From a virus, in IMG/VR virus record IMGVR_UViG_3300046777_000353, positions 1 to 39,654 of that record: a stretch of 39,654 nt of DNA; one strand, 5' to 3'. Below are positions 29,655 to 39,632 of the stretch, piece after piece; the first letter of the stretch is position 1, and every line of letters begins with the position of its first letter. The notes under the pieces were generated by a model that saw nothing but the letters and a program-made list of their open reading frames with translations, was not told the origin of the DNA and searched no databases. Both the position numbers and the translations under genes were made by a program.

Positions 29655-32600
29655 TAGTCATTCCTTAATTCTGGTATATATACTCTTTGGAATAGATTTG
29701 CGAAATCTGGATTACCTTGTGACAACTGTTGTCCTAATAGTTCTAGTTCAAAACGTAGGTCTGCATTGTCAACACCACTTAATGATGGTGATTGACGGTC
29801 TGGATAACGTGCTGCTGCAATCTTTAGCGCATTAGCACGAGCCTGAGAGAACTGAATGGCTGCTTTACCTGCCATAGTTTGGGCAAATTCAGGACGCTTT
29901 AATGCGCTCTCAACCTTTAAGATTCTCTGTGCACGTTGGTTTACGTTAATAGTTACTTCTGGTTCGTACCCTTGTAGGGTAGTCATCTTGTAATCTTCCA
30001 TCTTTTCGTCAATCCAAGATGAACCATAACCATTACGTGCTGCTTCAATAGCCAACTGACCTTTTACTGCAGCCAATGTCATACGGTCTGCTTCAGCAAT
30101 TAACTCTTTTGGAGATAGTTTCTTACCAAAACCACGGCGTTCCATTGCACGCTTGTATTCAGTAGAGAAGTCACTACCTACGAAGAAGTAAGGTATTACA
30201 TCTCCGTATGCTTTGAAAGCATCTGGATTTGCAGAAGCAAACTGCCAAGCACGGTCATCAGCAAATATAACACCTTCAGATGCACTCTGTGCAGCCATAA
30301 TTGCTTGACGACCAAACATTGTTCCGTATTCAGCAATGGCTAATTCGTAGTTACCATCGTATACTTCAAACAGTTTGTTTAATGCTTGAGCCATCTGCCA
30401 TTGGAAGAATGTATCTCCGTTTTCGTTCTTGGCATAGTATTCATATACAGGTGTACCAGGAGATACGTTCTGTAATAAACCTTGCATAAGGTACTGGAAT
30501 CTAGATTGTTCCATAGCAGATGTTGCTAGTTCTGTTTGTAGTTCAGAACGTTCTTCAAGAGTTAAAGGTGTACCATCTAGCAATGGCTTGTACTTAGGAT
30601 TAGATGAAACTTCCCAAGCCATAATGCTTTTAGCAAACTTTAATCTTGCTTCTTCAGTACCCCAAACGCCACCAATAACCTTGCGAAGCCACGCTGGTGC
30701 AATACCTAATGGGTTACCTGATTGGTCACCATAAGGTGCAATCAAGTTAGCAACTACTGGAGGTACTGAGTTCTTTAAAGATTCAGGCAACAGGCTGTAA
30801 GCCAAGTTAATGTGTGTACCAAAACCTGGAGTAATACCAATTTCAGAACCAGGAATAGATGCACCTGCAGCAACAAGGTTTAAACTGTTTACTGGAATAG
30901 TTACATCTGCAGCACGTGGGTCACCAAATGCACCAAATGCGGTACGTAGATAACCAGTCAAAGGTATAGTGAATACTTTGTCACCATATGCGTTTTCGTG
31001 GATAAAGCCTTGTGCAGGGTCGTGCTTAGTTCCAGTTACATCGTAGATAACAGATGATTCTTCTGTTTGAAGAGTGTTAAACAAACGTGTAGCAGGAGTG
31101 ATGCGAGCACCTAATCTTGCTGGGCTTGAAGATAATTCACTCCACTTGTAGATGGTATTTGCCCAAGCATTAGCGAATGGAATAACCAACTGTAGCGCAT
31201 AAGAGATATTCTTCTTCTGAACTGCATCATAATATAAACCTGCTAAGTGTTTAGATGCTCTATCACGTGCATATTCATCAATCTCACGTGCAGAAAGGAA
31301 TCCATCACCCTTACTTGCAGCGGTTTTAATATCTTCAAAAGCAGGATTACGCTTAATCCAGTCCTCAAATACTACAGTTCCGTCTGCTTGTTCTATTGCA
31401 ACCTTAGTCTTTTTAATGTCAGTTGCACCGTCTAGAATCTTTTGTGCTGCACCTTTTGACATAAGTGGTGCTAATTCAGATACTGCGTTCCAGTATGCAA
31501 TACGGTATTCAGGACCATAAACTGTACGTGTTTCAACTTTAGCAGCATAACGGAAGAATATATCCATAAACTTCTTGTAGCCAGCAGTTAAGTCTCTACC
31601 AACTACAGCAGGTATAGATAGTTGTAGCGCATTAGCATACTCTACAGTTGAATCATCAACTAGATTATCTAAGATAATATTCTTTAGTTGATTAACATTC
31701 TTTCTAGCGTCTGGACCAAGTTCAAATAATACTTTATCTTCTGTAACCTCAACCATTTTGTTGGTTTCTGGGTCTAATACAGACTTCTTAGTTGGAATAG
31801 TTACTTTACCAGTAGCAACAAAGTTCTTCCACTCTACGTTTCCTAGAGTTTCACCAACTACTTCGTTTAAGTATGAATTTCCACCCTTAAAGAATAGAAC
31901 CCTCATACCTTCATCTGTACTTAGAAGTTTACGTAGTTCAGGAACTGACTTATTTAGAATATCTATCTGGTTTTTGAATGCACCATCACGAACTGCCTGG
32001 ATAAATGCGTCTTCAAATTCCATTTTGCCAGTAGCAACTAGTTTCTGGTACTTGCCAGGTAGTTTCTTACCAACTATTGCACGCTTCATAGGGTCAGCGT
32101 GGTGCATTAGTAAACGATATGCTAGTGCTTCTGCGTATTCTGGAGCGTTAGTTCCATTAAATGGCATTAAAGTAAAGTTTCCGCTACGCACTGCGTCACG
32201 AATTGAGCGACCATCGTTAGCAAAGCCACGTTCAGCCATAGTGTGTGCAAAGGAATTAAAGATATCCTGTGTAGCAAAGTCACTTACATCTTGGCTCATA
32301 AACGCTTTACCGTTTACGTCTACCTTGTAAGGGTCTATCTTTGCAGCAGCCTGAGAAACTTTACTAGCAATCTGCTTATTTGATAGAACCATACTGATGG
32401 TTGCAACTGGATTGGTAAATACATTCATACCACCAGCAAGAAATGAGCGAACCTGCATTTCAAGTACGTTACGTGCAATGTATGCACCACGGTATGCTAG
32501 CAATATCTGACGTAAGAAACCATCTGACAAGGCACGAGTATACTTAGATGCTGCAAATGCAGTCTTTTCTGCAACTGCTGCATCTTTGGCAATCTTGTTG

Positions 32601-34942
32601 TCAACCCAACGAGTTACTTTTGCAAGGTTGCCAGTTAGTTCACGTAGTTTGTAAACATCTGGTAATACAATCTCACTTGCAAGTTCTGCAATAGAGGTTG
32701 GTGTACCACTTAGGTCTACAGTCTTACCATTAACTACAAACTTTTTTCTATAAATGTCACCAGCAGATTCTGATGAGTATTGACGTAAACCACTTAACTC
32801 AGATGAGTAGGCTGTTAACGCTCTGTCTAATTCGTTTTTAACCTTGCTAGGTAAATTAAGTTCTGCTTTGTACTTATTTCCAGTAGCCTTTAGCATATTG
32901 ATAATAATTTGCTGGCGTACTTGGTAGTTACGCTCATCACTTAAGATGATTTCGTCAAGAACTTTATTAATATCGTCTGTGCTGTAGCGTGCTGCTACCA
33001 TCCAACGGCGTGTTTCTTCCGTTAATGCGATGGTATCTTGTAATTGTATTGCACGACCAGTAGGCATTTTGTCAAATAAGAACTTAGATACTTTTACAAT
33101 CTTTTCATTCTTAGTTACTGGTCTAGCAACACGCCTAACTGCAGTCTTAACTGGGTCTGCAATGTAACGTGCAGTAATTCCACGAGGGAAATCTGGCATA
33201 ACTTTAAGACCAATTTGGCTTAAAAGTATTTTCTCAACATCGTTGATATTATCTGCTTTAGCAAGTTGTCCTGCAAGGATTGCATCAAACTTGTTATTTG
33301 ATAACTTCATAATTGCAGATGGACTTACCTCATCAGCAATAGCCTGGAATAATTCATCTGCGTTGCCATCAGCAATATAGCGTTTAGCATCTTCAATGTT
33401 TGTACGAAAACCCTCAGTTGAAGTTAATAAACCAGCACGGCGTTCTTCAATAAGTTTTTGACGTGCTACTGGGTCTTTAATTTCTGCTAAAGTTCTTGTG
33501 TATTCATCTGACTTGGCAAGTAACTCATCACGTGTACGTGAAAGCATTTGATAAACACTTGAGTTATTTTGCACATAAATGCCAGATAAAGCGTTGTCAA
33601 TTTGCTGGTCAACTTTTTTAATCTGGTCGTTTACAAATTTGATAGATTCTTTTTCAGATAAAAGTTTATTAGTTCCAGCATCACGGATTAGTTCGCCAGG
33701 AATCTTTTGACCATCTACAGTCTTTGGCTTGATTGAATCTAACTGTAAAACTAAACGGTCACGTTGTTCATATAGTGAATCTACACCTGCACGCTTGCGT
33801 GCTAGTTCTACACGCTTGTCACCTACAGCAAGTTTGCCTTCAGCAATGCCTCTGTCGTATGTACGTATTTCTTCTACAATACGCTTCTGCTCTTCAATAA
33901 GTTCTTTTTCGTTTAACTTAAGGGCATCACGTGCTTCTTTCGCACGTACACGAGAAAGTTCTCTAATTTCTTTTCTTGCTTGTTCTTCAGCATCTTTAAA
34001 AGTTTGACGTACTTTACCAGCAAGAACAGTACCTTCTTGTACTTTTGCTTGACGAGCAGCAGCATCTTTTGCAATCTTTAAACGACCAGCAATAATTGCA
34101 GGGTCAAGACGTAGTGCAATAATTCCGTCAATAATTCCAGATACAACACCATAGCCACGTTCGCCTGGGTCAATACCAACCATACCTTCAATGGCACGAC
34201 CAGGTGTGTATGCTTTACCATTTACAGTTGCAATCTGTGCAGCGATACGTTCTGTTTCTGCTACAGCATCACCGCCAGGGAAGTATCCCTGACCTAACGA
34301 TTTACCTTCAACTAAATTTTGGTATAGATAAGTGTCTTTAACAATCTGGGTAAAGTCTAATGCTTTCTCGCCAGCCTGAACTGGACCCTTATCAACTTGA
34401 CCTTTGTCAGCCCAAACATTGTATGCAGCATCTAACTGACGTGCAGTGTTTGTGACTAATTGTAAACCAGAATATAAACCAGAAGTTAGGTAACGAGTTG
34501 CACCCTTAAGACCAGCAAACCACCAAGCATCTTGTTTGTCTGCTTCTGATGCAGTATCTTCATTCTTACCTAGTGCGTGTAAGTAATCGTAACCTGCACC
34601 ACCAGCGGTAACCATATTTGTACGTGGTTGATTAGCGATATTTACTGGTTGTGATTGTTGTAAAGTATCTAATCTAGCAACTGCTTGAACAACATCATCA
34701 TTGGCTCCAACTTGAGCCATACCAACCATAGCGCCAACAGACATACCAGGGAACTCTGATGAGATGCGAGCAAGGCGTTGTGGGAACTCTTCAGGTGAAG
34801 TAGTATCACGAATTAATTTAATACGCTCTTGTTGCGTTAATTCCTGTACGTATAACGGACTCTTACCAGCATAGGGAGACCACTCTTCGTAAGTGTAAAC
34901 TCTACCCTTTTTCTTGTAAGGAACATTGGGTTTGTCAGCCAC
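29654..34942 (-). CDS. Giant 1762 aa virion protein candidate
   Basis: This is by far the largest gene (13% of the genome). The N-terminal region has a hydrophobic amphipathic segment (GLKGATRYLTSGLYSGLQLV near residue 150). Roughly residues 290-560 are a charged coiled coil (AEEQARKEIRELSRVRAKEA-type). The middle contains RQILLAYRGAYIARNVLEMQ and other mixed segments; the C-terminal third is helical with AIMAAQSASEG-type stretches. It lies directly after the portal and small head gene, before the scaffold. That place and size fit an ejection/internal core protein like T7 gp16, but no lytic transglycosylase motif is seen. A tape-measure role is less likely because no tail-tube genes exist. 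Confidence 0.55.
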   Translation of the reverse strand: MADKPNVPYKKKGRVYTYEEWSPYAGKSPLYVQELTQQERIKLIRDTTSPEEFPQRLARISSEFPGMSVGAMVGMAQVGANDDVVQAVARLDTLQQSQPVNIANQPRTNMVTAGGAGYDYLHALGKNEDTASEADKQDAWWFAGLKGATRYLTSGLYSGLQLVTNTARQLDAAYNVWADKGQVDKGPVQAGEKALDFTQIVKDTYLYQNLVEGKSLGQGYFPGGDAVAETERIAAQIATVNGKAYTPGRAIEGMVGIDPGERGYGVVSGIIDGIIALRLDPAIIAGRLKIAKDAAARQAKVQEGTVLAGKVRQTFKDAEEQARKEIRELSRVRAKEARDALKLNEKELIEEQKRIVEEIRTYDRGIAEGKLAVGDKRVELARKRAGVDSLYEQRDRLVLQLDSIKPKTVDGQKIPGELIRDAGTNKLLSEKESIKFVNDQIKKVDQQIDNALSGIYVQNNSSVYQMLSRTRDELLAKSDEYTRTLAEIKDPVARQKLIEERRAGLLTSTEGFRTNIEDAKRYIADGNADELFQAIADEVSPSAIMKLSNNKFDAILAGQLAKADNINDVEKILLSQIGLKVMPDFPRGITARYIADPVKTAVRRVARPVTKNEKIVKVSKFLFDKMPTGRAIQLQDTIALTEETRRWMVAARYSTDDINKVLDEIILSDERNYQVRQQIIINMLKATGNKYKAELNLPSKVKNELDRALTAYSSELSGLRQYSSESAGDIYRKKFVVNGKTVDLSGTPTSIAELASEIVLPDVYKLRELTGNLAKVTRWVDNKIAKDAAVAEKTAFAASKYTRALSDGFLRQILLAYRGAYIARNVLEMQVRSFLAGGMNVFTNPVATISMVLSNKQIASKVSQAAAKIDPYKVDVNGKAFMSQDVSDFATQDIFNSFAHTMAERGFANDGRSIRDAVRSGNFTLMPFNGTNAPEYAEALAYRLLMHHADPMKRAIVGKKLPGKYQKLVATGKMEFEDAFIQAVRDGAFKNQIDILNKSVPELRKLLSTDEGMRVLFFKGGNSYLNEVVGETLGNVEWKNFVATGKVTIPTKKSVLDPETNKMVEVTEDKVLFELGPDARKNVNQLKNIILDNLVDDSTVEYANALQLSIPAVVGRDLTAGYKKFMDIFFRYAAKVETRTVYGPEYRIAYWNAVSELAPLMSKGAAQKILDGATDIKKTKVAIEQADGTVVFEDWIKRNPAFEDIKTAASKGDGFLSAREIDEYARDRASKHLAGLYYDAVQKKNISYALQLVIPFANAWANTIYKWSELSSSPARLGARITPATRLFNTLQTEESSVIYDVTGTKHDPAQGFIHENAYGDKVFTIPLTGYLRTAFGAFGDPRAADVTIPVNSLNLVAAGASIPGSEIGITPGFGTHINLAYSLLPESLKNSVPPVVANLIAPYGDQSGNPLGIAPAWLRKVIGGVWGTEEARLKFAKSIMAWEVSSNPKYKPLLDGTPLTLEERSELQTELATSAMEQSRFQYLMQGLLQNVSPGTPVYEYYAKNENGDTFFQWQMAQALNKLFEVYDGNYELAIAEYGTMFGRQAIMAAQSASEGVIFADDRAWQFASANPDAFKAYGDVIPYFFVGSDFSTEYKRAMERRGFGKKLSPKELIAEADRMTLAAVKGQLAIEAARNGYGSSWIDEKMEDYKMTTLQGYEPEVTINVNQRAQRILKVESALKRPEFAQTMAGKAAIQFSQARANALKIAAARYPDRQSPSLSGVDNADLRFELELLGQQLSQGNPDFANLFQRVYIPELRND

Positions 34943-35364
34943 TAGCGACCTTCTTCTTCCAATGCAAGTATTAAACGATATAGGTCTTCGTTTGGATATA
35001 AGGCATATGCAGCACGAACTTGTGCTGCTACTTCGTCAACACCTGCAACAACTGCTGGTGGTAAATTACTTCCAGGTCCAAAAGGCATACCAGATGTTAC
35101 TGGTTCTTCTGGACGTTGTGTTGGAGCGTTTAACGGAGTGATTGGCTCAAACTGTACGTTAGGTATTTGTGCACTAGGAATTGGATTTCCTTGCATAGGA
35201 GCACCAGTTTGTAATTCTTGTAAAGCCTTCGCCTCACCGTATTGTCCATTTGCTGGAATATATTTAGCACCTTGCACTGGACCGCCATCTGTACGGCGTG
35301 ATAGTGAACCAGGTCCTGATACGGGAGCAGGATTATTAGGCTTCCTGTATCCGCCTCTTGCCAT
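34942..35364 (-). CDS. Small conserved head-region protein
   Basis: The product is 140 aa and Pro/Gly/Gln-rich: MARGGYRKPNNPAPVSGPGS, LSRRTDGGP, QYGEAKALQELQTGAPM, ending AAYALYPNEDLYRLILALEE. A protein with this MARGGYRKPNNPAPVSGPG start occurs next to portal genes in several actinobacteriophages. The likely disordered N-terminus suggests a portal- or DNA-associated accessory protein. Function unknown. Confidence 0.65.
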   Translation of the reverse strand: MARGGYRKPNNPAPVSGPGSLSRRTDGGPVQGAKYIPANGQYGEAKALQELQTGAPMQGNPIPSAQIPNVQFEPITPLNAPTQRPEEPVTSGMPFGPGSNLPPAVVAGVDEVAAQVRAAYALYPNEDLYRLILALEEEGR

Positions 35365-37160
35365 TATTGACCACCAAGCCCTGCTAGAATCTGTTGTAAC
35401 ATTGCTGCATCACCAGGAGGTGGTGCTTGTGGAGGGGTTGCCCCAGGTGGCGCTGCAACAGGAGCACCTGCAGCCATCGCTGCCTCTTGTGGTATCGCTT
35501 CAACTGGAGCACCCATACCTGGAGCAAGCATTTGTTCATTTGGAAGCGCAGGAGCAGGAGCCATTGGCTCAGGTTCTGGCTTCTTGAAAACAGCAAGAAC
35601 TGCATTGGCTACGTCTTCACCATTACGGCGAGCGTCAATAACCTTAGCAATTTTTTCAATGATGTCTGATGGGTCTTGACCTTGTGTAGCCATTTGTGGA
35701 ATTGCAGTAGATGTAGCATTTAGCGCACCAATAAGTGCGTTTTCCATTTTCTCAATGTCAATGCGTTCCTTTTCCTTGATGACGTTAACCATCCAAGGAA
35801 GTTCTTGCATAACAAATTCTGTTGAAATCAGGTTAGCCTGTAGTGCTTGTAGAGAGAAAATAAGAGCACGTGATGGGTCTAAGCCTGACATTAAACCGTA
35901 GCGTACTTGTACGGTGTAGTCACCCTTAATGTCTTTAGCAGGGTTGTATTCAAATTCGTAAGGGGCACCTTGGTACATACCAGATACCATCTTCTTGCCT
36001 GAGAATAACATTTCGTCCATCTCAAGGGCTAGAGACATAACCTCTTGTAATACCTCAGCAAAGATTTGCTGACCTGCTTTAATCTGGGTATCAAATCCAC
36101 CTAGAAGTGCCTGAACACCCGAGCCAGTGATAACACTAGCATTGATGTTTCCTGAGCGACCTTCTGGGTAACGAGCACCCATACGCATTTCTTGTTCAAG
36201 AATTGCTTGTTCTTGGAACGCAACAGATGGGATTTCTAATCCAACACGGCGTACACCTTGTGGGTTGGCAGTACGCATAACTGCATCTGGACCAAAAGCG
36301 AACTCTTGTAAATCTTGTGGTACTACTAATGGTGCGTTAACTGACTTTTCAGCAGCATCCATTGCTAGTAGTGAAAAGCGAGCACGAGCAATCTGTGCCC
36401 AGATGACATCATCAAACTGACCACGTGGGTCGTTCTCATCAATTCCTGGTCGCTTAGCAATACGAACCATCAGTTTACCAACTGGGTTCTTAACTTTGCG
36501 TAGAACCATATTGCCACGTTGTGGCAGGAATAGAACCGTTTGGTCTTTATCGTCATACTTGATTAAGTCAAGTAGCGCATTAAGGTCTTGGTTCTGGCGA
36601 CCTAATGGTCCAAGAATTTGTGATTCAAATTCAGGGAACTCAACTGCGAGTTCACGAATAGACTTTAGGTAGCGCTTGGTATATGAAACACATCGTCCGT
36701 AGCGGTCAAATTCTGGGTAAGCCCCCAATGGGTTTTCTACTCTGATGCGTGGCATACGAGCCTCAAAATCGGGCTCAACTATAATAGGCAAAAAGGCATA
36801 AGTATTATACCAATCTGCACCAGTATACATCTGGGTCTGTAACCCAGAAGACTCAACGTAATGATTAACAATCATTGTACGTAACGAGGCACGTTTCTTC
36901 GCTAGTGATGAAGTAACGTCTGCAGTGTGGCAGTTAAAGGATGGTAGTGGTGCTAGAATCTCCGCTAAGTCACGTGCTGCAACGTCAACGAAGTTTGCAA
37001 TCATCGGGCGAGACATTCCCTCTGGGAACATATCTGGATATACGGAATCCATATCGCCACGGCGGACTGCTGTTACATCAGCCATACGCTTATCACGGTA
37101 AGCATAGCGTTCACGCAGTGCTTCAACCTTGTCAGCAATCTGCTGTTGGTTTAGTGCCAT
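35364..37160 (-). CDS. Portal protein
   Basis: The product is 598 aa. Helical start (MALNQQQIADKVEALRERYA), PMIANFVDVAARDLAEILAP, ADWYNTYAFLPIIVEPDFEA and a long C-terminal part (VGLEIPSVAFQEQAILEQEM, then ITGSGVQALLGGFDTQIKAG) match head-to-tail portal proteins of podovirus size. The last ~60 residues are a Pro/Ala/Met-rich tail, probably disordered. It lies directly after the large terminase with a short spacer and AAGGATATCA before the ATG. Twelve copies would form the DNA entry ring. Confidence 0.85.
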   Translation of the reverse strand: MALNQQQIADKVEALRERYAYRDKRMADVTAVRRGDMDSVYPDMFPEGMSRPMIANFVDVAARDLAEILAPLPSFNCHTADVTSSLAKKRASLRTMIVNHYVESSGLQTQMYTGADWYNTYAFLPIIVEPDFEARMPRIRVENPLGAYPEFDRYGRCVSYTKRYLKSIRELAVEFPEFESQILGPLGRQNQDLNALLDLIKYDDKDQTVLFLPQRGNMVLRKVKNPVGKLMVRIAKRPGIDENDPRGQFDDVIWAQIARARFSLLAMDAAEKSVNAPLVVPQDLQEFAFGPDAVMRTANPQGVRRVGLEIPSVAFQEQAILEQEMRMGARYPEGRSGNINASVITGSGVQALLGGFDTQIKAGQQIFAEVLQEVMSLALEMDEMLFSGKKMVSGMYQGAPYEFEYNPAKDIKGDYTVQVRYGLMSGLDPSRALIFSLQALQANLISTEFVMQELPWMVNVIKEKERIDIEKMENALIGALNATSTAIPQMATQGQDPSDIIEKIAKVIDARRNGEDVANAVLAVFKKPEPEPMAPAPALPNEQMLAPGMGAPVEAIPQEAAMAAGAPVAAPPGATPPQAPPPGDAAMLQQILAGLGGQ

Positions 37161-37168
37161 TGATATCC

Positions 37169-39049
37169 TTATAAAGTGATAATACTATTCTGGTAAGCCA
37201 GGTCATCTAAGTTGATGACAGTACGTTGTTCTGCCTGTCTGCGTGTTATGAATCTGTTATCTGCGTGGAATACTTTAATTCCAGACTGTGAAATCATTTC
37301 TTTTGCTTTAATCTCACAGAACCACAGTGCCATAACTACGTCAGTAGGGTTCTTCGTGTCAGGCTTCCAAGTAATCAACTGATTGATTAAAGCCTTGATG
37401 CCCTCGTGGTATTGAGGGTCTGGTAGTTCTATTAAGTTATCTTTATTAGGTTTGCCATCTCGCATTGAACCGAACAAGCCTTGCATACCAGCCACACCGA
37501 AGTTGGTATCCCATTTGTTCTTGCCAGTGAAATGCTCAGAGAATCTTACGCCACGGTTAGCAAGCCACTGCCTTAGTTCTTCATCTAGGGCAAATGCTTT
37601 CTGATAGGCGTTGATTTCAATACGTAACTCTATTGGCTTGTAGGTTTCTACCCAGCCTTCAATGAGTTCACGAATCTTACCTGGAGTTGGCTCATTCATA
37701 TTATGAGCATCTAAGACTAGACGCTTGCCAGATTGCCTATCAACTGCGTAAGCAACTGCAGCGGTCTTACCTGCCATAGCAGGGTCAATACCGATTAAGG
37801 TTACCCATTGTCCGTCTCGTGGATGTCCAGCCGCTCCCAGTTTAAGAGCACCAGGTTTACGCATCCGATTAACAGCGGCATTAACAAGCGTTGGGTTAAA
37901 TATCGCATCATCTTCTATATCCTGTTGTTGGTATACCAATGCCCAGGTAGAAGGCGTAACCTCACTTCGGCGCTGGAATAGCGCTGGTCCATCCCATTTA
38001 GGATAGTGACCGTTCTCATCTGGCACTGCATCATCATCGCCATCCCAAGGGCGGTCAGACTTAGCCCAGAGAGTCACCCAGTCTTCTGGTTTGTCGTGAA
38101 TCTCTAGTGCTGCTGGCATTGCCAAGTATGTGAACGGAGATTTGCCACCAGACCAGTGGTCTGGGTTTCTTAGTTCACGGTATAAATCTACTGATGAAAT
38201 ACGAGTGCCTACGATAAGAAGTTTACCATTCTTACCAAGACGGGTAATTACTTCTTTTTGTAGCCACTCTAATTGCTTTTCCCACTCGTGTGCGTTAGCA
38301 GTGGTGATAACGTCATCTAGGATGATGAGGTCAGCACGGGCACCGTAAATCTGACCACCAATACCTAGTGCTTGGAGCGTGGGGTCTTTTTCCGATGAAT
38401 CACGTGCTTCTTGACCAAGGTAAACCGTATCGGTTTTCCAAGTATCAGCATCCTGCTTATAGCCTCCTGCTGGTCCATAGACCTGCTGCAACTTAGACCA
38501 GCGTGGGTGGCTTAGTCTTTGCTTGATGGAGTATACGAACTCACGGGCTTTATTTAAAGTTTTGGATACGACAATAATACGAATGTTTGGGTCCATAGCA
38601 ATGCGGTAGGTTGAGTAGCCTACTGTGATGACTGTGGACTTAGCGTGTTCAGGTGGCACGTTGATGAGCAACCGATTAGGGTTGCCCTTCTCGTAAGTCA
38701 TAGCATCGTGGAGCCAAGAAGGTTCTCTACCCTCTAGGACATCAATCCAGTCCATATGGTGAGGGAATACTTCTGACTCTAAGAACTCTTTAGAGAAGGT
38801 GGCGAAGTCCACCTGCTTGCCGTTGCCTAGAGTCTTATTAAGTAACTCGCTACCTTTGGTGCGAGCCTCTTCTAAGTCTGCTGCGAACTGAGCATCCTTG
38901 AGCCAGGACTTTAGTACGTCACGTTTCTTGTTTATGATGCCAAGAGCGACATTGACATCTAAGCCATTGGCAACGTGCATAAGCACGGCTGCCTTGTCTT
39001 CTTTTAACTTCTTGACGAAGTGGTGCTCCGCCCCACCTTTTGCTGCCAT
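37169..39049 (-). CDS. Terminase large subunit
   Basis: The product is 626 aa. ATPase: VPPEHAKST (131-139) as Walker A and LIILDD (241-246) as Walker B. Nuclease: GIDPAMAG (420-427, D422), a later EINAYQKAF segment and DVVMALWF near the end supply the acidic RNase-H-like site. The first ~65 residues (VANGLDVNVALGIINKKRDV, LKSWLKDAQFAADLEEAR) look like the helix-turn-helix of small terminase subunits fused to the large one. No separate small subunit gene is found in the window. Confidence 0.9.
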   Translation of the reverse strand: MAAKGGAEHHFVKKLKEDKAAVLMHVANGLDVNVALGIINKKRDVLKSWLKDAQFAADLEEARTKGSELLNKTLGNGKQVDFATFSKEFLESEVFPHHMDWIDVLEGREPSWLHDAMTYEKGNPNRLLINVPPEHAKSTVITVGYSTYRIAMDPNIRIIVVSKTLNKAREFVYSIKQRLSHPRWSKLQQVYGPAGGYKQDADTWKTDTVYLGQEARDSSEKDPTLQALGIGGQIYGARADLIILDDVITTANAHEWEKQLEWLQKEVITRLGKNGKLLIVGTRISSVDLYRELRNPDHWSGGKSPFTYLAMPAALEIHDKPEDWVTLWAKSDRPWDGDDDAVPDENGHYPKWDGPALFQRRSEVTPSTWALVYQQQDIEDDAIFNPTLVNAAVNRMRKPGALKLGAAGHPRDGQWVTLIGIDPAMAGKTAAVAYAVDRQSGKRLVLDAHNMNEPTPGKIRELIEGWVETYKPIELRIEINAYQKAFALDEELRQWLANRGVRFSEHFTGKNKWDTNFGVAGMQGLFGSMRDGKPNKDNLIELPDPQYHEGIKALINQLITWKPDTKNPTDVVMALWFCEIKAKEMISQSGIKVFHADNRFITRRQAEQRTVINLDDLAYQNSIITL

Positions 39050-39068
39050 ATGAAGTTATCCTTTAAAC

Positions 39069-39158
39069 CTATTTCTTTTTGCTGCTCTTTTTTGGCATTG
39101 GCTTAGCCTTCTTAGGCATTGCCATCATATCCTTTTTCATTGGCTTCATTTTTTTCAT
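39069..39158 (-). CDS. Tiny Lys/Met/Pro-rich peptide
   Basis: The product is 29 aa, MKKMKPMKKDMMAMPKKAKP then MPKKSSKKK. AAGGA stands before the ATG. Eight of the 29 residues would be Met or Pro and more than a third Lys, like the basic tails of the 17156 and 17293 products. It is the first gene of the late arm, just before the terminase. It may be a DNA-condensing or packaged peptide; it could also be a leader peptide. The function is unknown. Confidence 0.5.
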   Translation of the reverse strand: MKKMKPMKKDMMAMPKKAKPMPKKSSKKK

Positions 39159-39269
39159 TTGCGTATCCTTAGTGTATATGTTTTCCTGGGTGCGACCAAA
39201 GTGAAATATTACTCCTACTTGGTGCGCCGAAATCCCCGTTAATTAAACCCCTATAATAAACCCCAAATA

Positions 39270-39291
39270 AACGCCGCCCATAAGCGGCGTT
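39270..39291. repeat. Hairpin AACGCCGC/GCGGCGTT
   Basis: AACGCCGC (39270-39277) pairs perfectly with GCGGCGTT (39284-39291) around the loop CCATAA. On the plus strand TTATTTACC follows; on the minus strand TTTATTTGG. It is the first of three consecutive GC-rich hairpins in the noncoding right end and could end transcripts or serve as an origin structure. Confidence 0.55.
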
Positions 39292-39308
39292 ATTTACCAG
39301 TTATCAGC
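39289..39308 (+). promoter_or_regulatory. Degenerate tandem 9-mer pair (site E)
   Basis: GTTATTTAC (39289-39297) and GTTATCAGC (39300-39308) repeat the GTTAT core with the same 11-bp step as sites A-D. The copies are more degenerate in their last bases. On the minus strand no TTGACA lies at the expected distance, so if a late promoter is here it must lack a good -35 box. Confidence 0.3.
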
Positions 39309-39322
39309 GCCCTTATAGGGCG
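39308..39322. repeat. Hairpin CGCCC/GGGCG
   Basis: CGCCC (39308-39312) pairs with GGGCG (39318-39322) around the loop TTATA. It is the middle of the three clustered hairpins and is very short and GC-rich compared with the surrounding sequence. Confidence 0.5.
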
Positions 39323-39329
39323 ATGTTGT

Positions 39330-39347
39330 GTGCGCCTTTAGGCGCAC
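39330..39347. repeat. Hairpin GTGCGCC/GGCGCAC
   Basis: GTGCGCC (39330-39336) pairs perfectly with GGCGCAC (39341-39347) around TTTA. It is followed by the interrupted palindrome that begins at 39349, so three hairpins and a cruciform stand within 130 bases. Confidence 0.55.
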
Positions 39348-39348
39348 T

Positions 39349-39399
39349 TATAACAGGGGTAAAATTATTTTATCCTACATATATACTAACCCCGTTATA
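39349..39399. repeat. Long interrupted palindrome with AT-rich centre
   Basis: TATAACAGGGGT (39349-39360) pairs with ACCCCGTTATA (39389-39399) with one bulged A. The 28 bases between contain a second small palindrome TAAAAT-T-ATTTTA and TA-repeat sequence (CATATATAC) that would melt easily. The arrangement resembles a DNA-unwinding element flanked by binding sites. Confidence 0.5.
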
Positions 39400-39417
39400 A
39401 AGACCCTGTAACGTTTT

Positions 39418-39437
39418 GTTACCAAATTGTTATAAAC
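39418..39437 (+). promoter_or_regulatory. Tandem 9-mer pair (site D)
   Basis: GTTACCAAA (39418-39426) and GTTATAAAC (39429-39437) repeat the consensus of site A with the same 11-bp step. A single further copy, GTTATAAAG, lies at 39394-39402. No promoter with TTGACA lies at the distance seen for sites A, B and C, so this pair may serve replication or a different promoter. Confidence 0.4.
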
Positions 39438-39632
39438 TTTTTTTACAGAATTAGAAAAGTCCTTTATTTATAAGGGTTTTGGAAATCTCAAAATACCGAG
39501 AAAAAATTTTAGGGTGAGTCATATAACATATCAACACAACGCATTAAACACCGTGGGGTCATACACATCTGTTGGCTGGTTGGTTAGTGTCATTAGTTAT
39601 GTCAACCTAACCCCGCCCCACTATGTGGAACC

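Noticed and set aside
31758-32330. 190 aa antisense ORF inside the giant gene
   Set aside because: It lies wholly within the 1762 aa gene on the other strand and shows no recognisable motif.
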